This document shows positions 37,839-40,975 of a DNA stretch of 40,975 bases, one piece after another. Below the pieces are notes generated by a model that ran no database searches, was not told where the DNA came from, and saw only the letters and a program-made list of their open reading frames with translations. The DNA is from Pseudomonadota bacterium. GTDB lineage: Bacteria > Pseudomonadota > Alphaproteobacteria > Caulobacterales > Caulobacteraceae. Location of the stretch: assembly GCA_963205005.1 (NCBI GenBank), contig CAUJHW010000094.1, positions 1 through 40,975 of the forward strand. Reading direction: 5' to 3'. Numbering within the stretch: the stretch's first letter is position 1; each line of letters begins with the position of its first letter. Both the position numbers and the translations under genes were made by a program.

Positions 37839-38603
37839 ATGGCCATGGCCAATACTGCTGACTTCCAGCCGCAGACCGAACCGCGCCCGATGTCGACGAA
37901 GCTCGACTGGAGTCAGGCGTGGCGCTCGCTGCAGCGGCTACTGAACGACAAGGAAGACACCCATGCGGTGTTCGAGATCATGCGCGCGCTCAACGGCGCC
38001 TCGACCGCCAAGGGCTATCATCAGCTTCTCGCCAGCCCGCAGGGCGGCCGGATCGCCTTCGAGCGCGAGGAATTCGCCGCGAAGCTGATGGACGACGCCT
38101 GGCTGGACTCCCTCCCGGAGGGCAGCGTCGGCGCCGCCTATCGCACCTTCATCCGCACCGAGCAGCTGTCGGCCGACGGTCTGGCCGAGATCAGCCGCGA
38201 CACCGGCAAGGACATCGACGAGCCGCATCCCTACGCCTGGTTCGGCCGCCGCACCCGCGACGTTCACGACATCTGGCACATCCTGTCGGGCTATCACCGC
38301 GACGCCCTGGGCGAGGCCTGCCTTGTGGCCTTCTCCTACGCCCAGACCAAGGGCCTGGGCTGGGCGCTGATCGCCGTCGGCGCCGCCTCGCGCGCCCGCA
38401 AGTCCGGCTACCCGATGGTCAAGGCGATCTGGCAGGGCTACCAGCGCGGCAAGGCGGCGAAGTGGCTGCTGGCCGAAGACTATGAGCGCCTGATGTCCGA
38501 GCCGCTCGACGCTGCGCGGCGCCGCCTGAACATCACACCGGCGACGATCTACAACGCCATCCCAGCCGACGTCCGCGACGGCGCGATCCCGGCGGCGGCG
38601 TAG
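37839..38603 (+). CDS. Coq4 family protein (ubiquinone biosynthesis)
   Basis: Coq4 proteins act in ubiquinone biosynthesis; yeast and human Coq4 are needed for a decarboxylation/hydroxylation step at C1 of the ring and for organising the biosynthetic complex. This 254-residue protein carries the zinc-ligand motif HDxxH-x11-E: His143, Asp144, His147 and Glu159 in DVHDIWHILSGYHRDALGEA. Upstream are GYHQLLASPQGGRIAFER and LPEGSVGAAYRTF, also family-like. The ATG at 37839 has AGGA upstream; a second ATG at 37845 is possible. It is divergent from the RHH gene. Confidence 0.88.
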   Translation: MAMANTADFQPQTEPRPMSTKLDWSQAWRSLQRLLNDKEDTHAVFEIMRALNGASTAKGYHQLLASPQGGRIAFEREEFAAKLMDDAWLDSLPEGSVGAAYRTFIRTEQLSADGLAEISRDTGKDIDEPHPYAWFGRRTRDVHDIWHILSGYHRDALGEACLVAFSYAQTKGLGWALIAVGAASRARKSGYPMVKAIWQGYQRGKAAKWLLAEDYERLMSEPLDAARRRLNITPATIYNAIPADVRDGAIPAAA

Positions 38604-38650
38604 GACGTCGGGATTCCTTTCCCCAAGGTGTGAAGGGTCTTGGTGACCCC

Positions 38651-38827
38651 TCATTCCTCCCGCTTCTTGCCCTCGAGTTCGCGGCGGGCGCGTTCGGTGT
38701 CCAGTTTCGCGGCGGCCTTCTGGCCCTTGGTCTGGCCGAAACGGACGCGGTTCTCGGCGGCCTGAGCCCTGTCCTCCGCGCGGTCCCGGGCCTTCTTCGC
38801 CCGGTTGAAGTTGATCAGCTCGGCCAT
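38651..38827 (-). CDS. DUF4169 family small protein
   Basis: A 58-residue, highly charged, helical protein: MAELINFNRAKKARDRAEDR, then ENRVRFGQTKGQKAAAKLDT. The INFNRAKKARxRA and ENRxRFGxTK patterns are those of DUF4169, a small alphaproteobacterial family of unknown function. The ATG at 38827 is the family start; an ATG four codons upstream is less likely. It is divergent from the DUF2171 gene, with a 12-bp palindrome between them. Confidence 0.8.
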   Translation of the reverse strand: MAELINFNRAKKARDRAEDRAQAAENRVRFGQTKGQKAAAKLDTERARRELEGKKREE

Positions 38828-38837
38828 TGAAACCTCC

Positions 38838-38849
38838 ACCGGCGCCGGT
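38838..38849. promoter_or_regulatory. 12-bp perfect palindrome between divergent small genes
   Basis: ACCGGCGCCGGT is fully palindromic and lies in the 57-nt gap between the divergent DUF4169 and DUF2171 genes. It could be an operator, but GC-rich palindromes also occur by chance in this DNA. Confidence 0.25.
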
Positions 38850-38884
38850 CGTTACCCCGTCCCATCCATGACGAGGAGACGATC

Positions 38885-39121
38885 ATGATCCAGGCCACTG
38901 AAATCCGCGAGCACATGGAAGTCGTCGGCTCTGACGGCGGCCATGTTGGCAAGGTCGATCACGTGCTGGGCGCCGACATCGAGCTGTCCAAGATGGACCT
39001 GGGCTCGGGGTTCAAGCACCACCTGATCCCCATCACGTGGGTCGAGTCGATCCAGGACGACAAGGTTCGGCTGAACCTGACGAAGGACGCTGCCAAGGCG
39101 GCGTGGCGCGAGAAGCACTGA
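38885..39121 (+). CDS. DUF2171 domain protein
   Basis: A 78-residue protein: MIQATEIREHMEVVGSDGGH, then VGKVDHVLGADIELSK and HHLIPITWVESIQDDKVRLN. This is the PRC-barrel-like beta pattern of DUF2171, small proteins of unknown function sometimes linked to stress. The ATG at 38885 has GAGGAGA upstream. No partner gene is obvious. Confidence 0.85.
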   Translation: MIQATEIREHMEVVGSDGGHVGKVDHVLGADIELSKMDLGSGFKHHLIPITWVESIQDDKVRLNLTKDAAKAAWREKH

Positions 39122-39180
39122 CGCCCGGATCGGGGGCGGCGTCTGGCGACTCTTCCGGACGCGTGAGATAGATTCGGGCG

Positions 39181-40566
39181 ATGCCGGCGAACGCCGGTCG
39201 CCGGAATCCGGAGCGCACGTTGAAGTCCATCCTTTCGCTGGCGGCTGCCCTCGCGGTCGCCGCATCGCCCCTGTCCGCCGCGCCGGTCACCTGCGCCGAC
39301 TGTGTGAAGTCGAACCTGGCGTATCTGGCAGGTGACCAGCTCAGGGGCCGCGCCTGCGGGACAGGGGATGAACATGCCGCGGCGCGGTTCATTGCCAAAC
39401 GGCTGTCAGCCTACCGGGTTCGCGGCGGGGGGCCAGGCGGCGCCTACCTTCAGCCCGTGACGTTCCATTCGCCGACCTATGCCAGCGCGCCGACGCTTGC
39501 CGTGGGAGATGTGCGGTTCCTGATGGGGCGTGACATCCTGGTGCTCGACGGGCCGCCGCCCGCAAGTGGCATGCTGCAGGTTGTGGCCAGGGGCGCCTCA
39601 GTGGGGGAGATCTCCGGAAAGGTTGCCCTCGTCGAGGCGGCCGACCCCGCCGTTGCGGAGGCGGCTTTCAAGGCGGGCGCTGCGGCCGTGGTGATGCCGC
39701 CCTTTGGCCCGCTCCAGAAATACTGGGACCGGCTCGCGCTCGCGCCGCCCGGCCCCGTGCGGATCGAAGGATTGCCCGCTCCCGTGGCCAAACCGGTCAC
39801 CCGGACGATGATCTTCGCCCGGGCCGAGTCCTTCGAGGCCCTGCGCAAGCTGGCTGGCCAGGAGGCGAGCTTCACGGCGATCCTGGGCAAGCCGGTGGTG
39901 CGCAAGACCTACAACGTCCTGGGCGTCATCCCCGGATCGGCGCCCGAGGCCGAGGCCCAGTCGATCCTGCTCAGCGCACACTACGACCACCTGGCCCCGC
40001 TGGGCGGGGTGCTCTACCGCGGCGCCAACGACGACGCCTCCGGCACCTCGGCCGTGCTGGAGTTCGCCCGGCAGCTGGGTGGCGGCAAGACGCCACGCCG
40101 CACGGTGCGCTTCACCCTGTTCGGGTGCGAGGAGGCCGGTGGGCATGGCGCGAAGTACTTCCTCGACCACCCGCCCGCGCCCCTGACCAGCATCGCCGCC
40201 AATCTCGAATTTGAGATGATCGGCGTGCCCGATCCCGAGCGGCCCAGCACCCTGATGCTCACCGGATGGGAACGCTCGAACCTTGGGCCCGCGCTTAAGG
40301 CGCAGGGCGCTGACCTCGGCGTGGACCGCTATCCCGAGCAGAACTTCTTCCAGCGGTCCGACAACTACCAGCTCGCGAAGCGGGGCGTGGTCGCGCACAC
40401 GATCAGCGCCTGGCCCGTGCCGGCCAGCTATCACCAGCCAAGCGACACGATCGCCAACCTCGACATGCCGTTCATGCTGAGGGTGATCGAGTCCCTTTCC
40501 GGGCCGATCCGCTGGCTGGTGAACAGCGACTTCCGGCCGGAATGGGGTCCGGGGATGAAGCCCTAG
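39181..40566 (+). CDS. Exported M28 family zinc peptidase
   Basis: A 461-residue secreted metallopeptidase of family M28 (aminopeptidase/carboxypeptidase-type). A signal peptide (LKSILSLAAALAVAASPLSA) precedes a PA-like insert around residues 125-240. The peptidase domain has di-zinc ligands in SAHYDHL (His267, Asp269), NDDASG (Asp284/285), CEEAGGHGAKYF (Glu317/318) and a late SYHQPSDT histidine. The ATG at 39181 has no clear ribosome-binding site. A TTG at 39220 with GGAG 6 nt upstream would give a shorter, more typical signal peptide (MKSILSLAAA). Substrate unknown. A terminator hairpin follows. Confidence 0.88.
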   Translation: MPANAGRRNPERTLKSILSLAAALAVAASPLSAAPVTCADCVKSNLAYLAGDQLRGRACGTGDEHAAARFIAKRLSAYRVRGGGPGGAYLQPVTFHSPTYASAPTLAVGDVRFLMGRDILVLDGPPPASGMLQVVARGASVGEISGKVALVEAADPAVAEAAFKAGAAAVVMPPFGPLQKYWDRLALAPPGPVRIEGLPAPVAKPVTRTMIFARAESFEALRKLAGQEASFTAILGKPVVRKTYNVLGVIPGSAPEAEAQSILLSAHYDHLAPLGGVLYRGANDDASGTSAVLEFARQLGGGKTPRRTVRFTLFGCEEAGGHGAKYFLDHPPAPLTSIAANLEFEMIGVPDPERPSTLMLTGWERSNLGPALKAQGADLGVDRYPEQNFFQRSDNYQLAKRGVVAHTISAWPVPASYHQPSDTIANLDMPFMLRVIESLSGPIRWLVNSDFRPEWGPGMKP

Positions 40567-40574
40567 GCGCCGGC

Positions 40575-40610
40575 CCGGCCTCCCTCCGCCCGGCGGGGGA
40601 GGGAGGCCGG
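40575..40610. terminator. Bidirectional terminator hairpin
   Basis: CCGGCCTCCCTCC pairs perfectly with GGAGGGAGGCCGG (13-bp stem, 10-nt loop). It lies in the 49-nt gap between the convergent M28 peptidase and aminotransferase genes and so can serve both. It lacks a clear T-run on either strand. Confidence 0.6.
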
Positions 40611-40615
40611 AGCGG

Positions 40616-40975
<360 letters not shown>

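Overview
The window is GC-rich chromosomal DNA with tightly packed genes and strong GC/third-position bias. Gene content and order (murF-mraY-murD-ftsW-murG-murC-murB-ddl-ftsQ-ftsA ... ftsZ ... lpxC-bamD-recN-ligA), the FtsZ C-terminal peptide, CcrM-type GANTC sites and a perfect TTAA-N7-TTAA CtrA box upstream of ftsZ point to an alphaproteobacterium of the Caulobacteraceae, Phenylobacterium/Caulobacter-like. This placement rests on gene order and motifs, not on a database search.

Layout. (1) 1-11908, plus strand: the division and cell-wall (dcw) cluster, from the last codons of murE to ftsA, mostly with 1-8 nt overlaps; ddl and ftsQ overlap by 65 nt. It makes UDP-MurNAc-pentapeptide (MurB, C, D, F, Ddl), the lipid intermediates (MraY, MurG) and part of the divisome (FtsW, FtsQ, FtsA). 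(2) 11905-15292, minus strand: two exported metal-dependent hydrolases (YtcJ-like amidohydrolase and PHP-fold protein) sit between ftsA and ftsZ. (3) 15293-17210: the ftsZ control region with CtrA and CcrM motifs, ftsZ, and a strong terminator. (4) 17396-21132: a three-gene operon of exported proteins (two-heme-motif DUF1549/DUF1588-like protein, small DUF1553-tail-like protein, Tat-exported DUF1501-like protein). This is the most unusual cargo of the window. (5) 21233-28444: DUF2188-like protein, lpxC, a PPOX flavoprotein, bamD, recN and ligA. (6) 28451-31583, minus: aminopeptidase P, a methyltransferase and an NTF2-like exported protein form an overlapping operon. (7) 31689-32033: a GIY-YIG protein, then minus-strand prmA, a membrane-anchored hypothetical, corA and uvrD/pcrA. 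(8) 36834-37808: a small rearranged stretch with a ~136-bp inverted-repeat element, an 81-bp direct repeat carrying a broken copy of a ribbon-helix-helix gene, an unrecognised ORF and the intact ribbon-helix-helix gene. (9) 37839-40975: coq4-like gene, DUF4169, DUF2171, an M28 peptidase, and the 3' end of an aspartate-aminotransferase-type gene.

I saw no rRNA, tRNA, CRISPR array, transposase or phage gene. The core genes are ordinary. The points that merit a second look are the heme/Tat operon, the antisense hydrolase insertion inside the ftsA-ftsZ interval, the cell-cycle regulatory motifs, a patch of atypical codon use inside ddl, and the repeat-rich scar upstream of uvrD.
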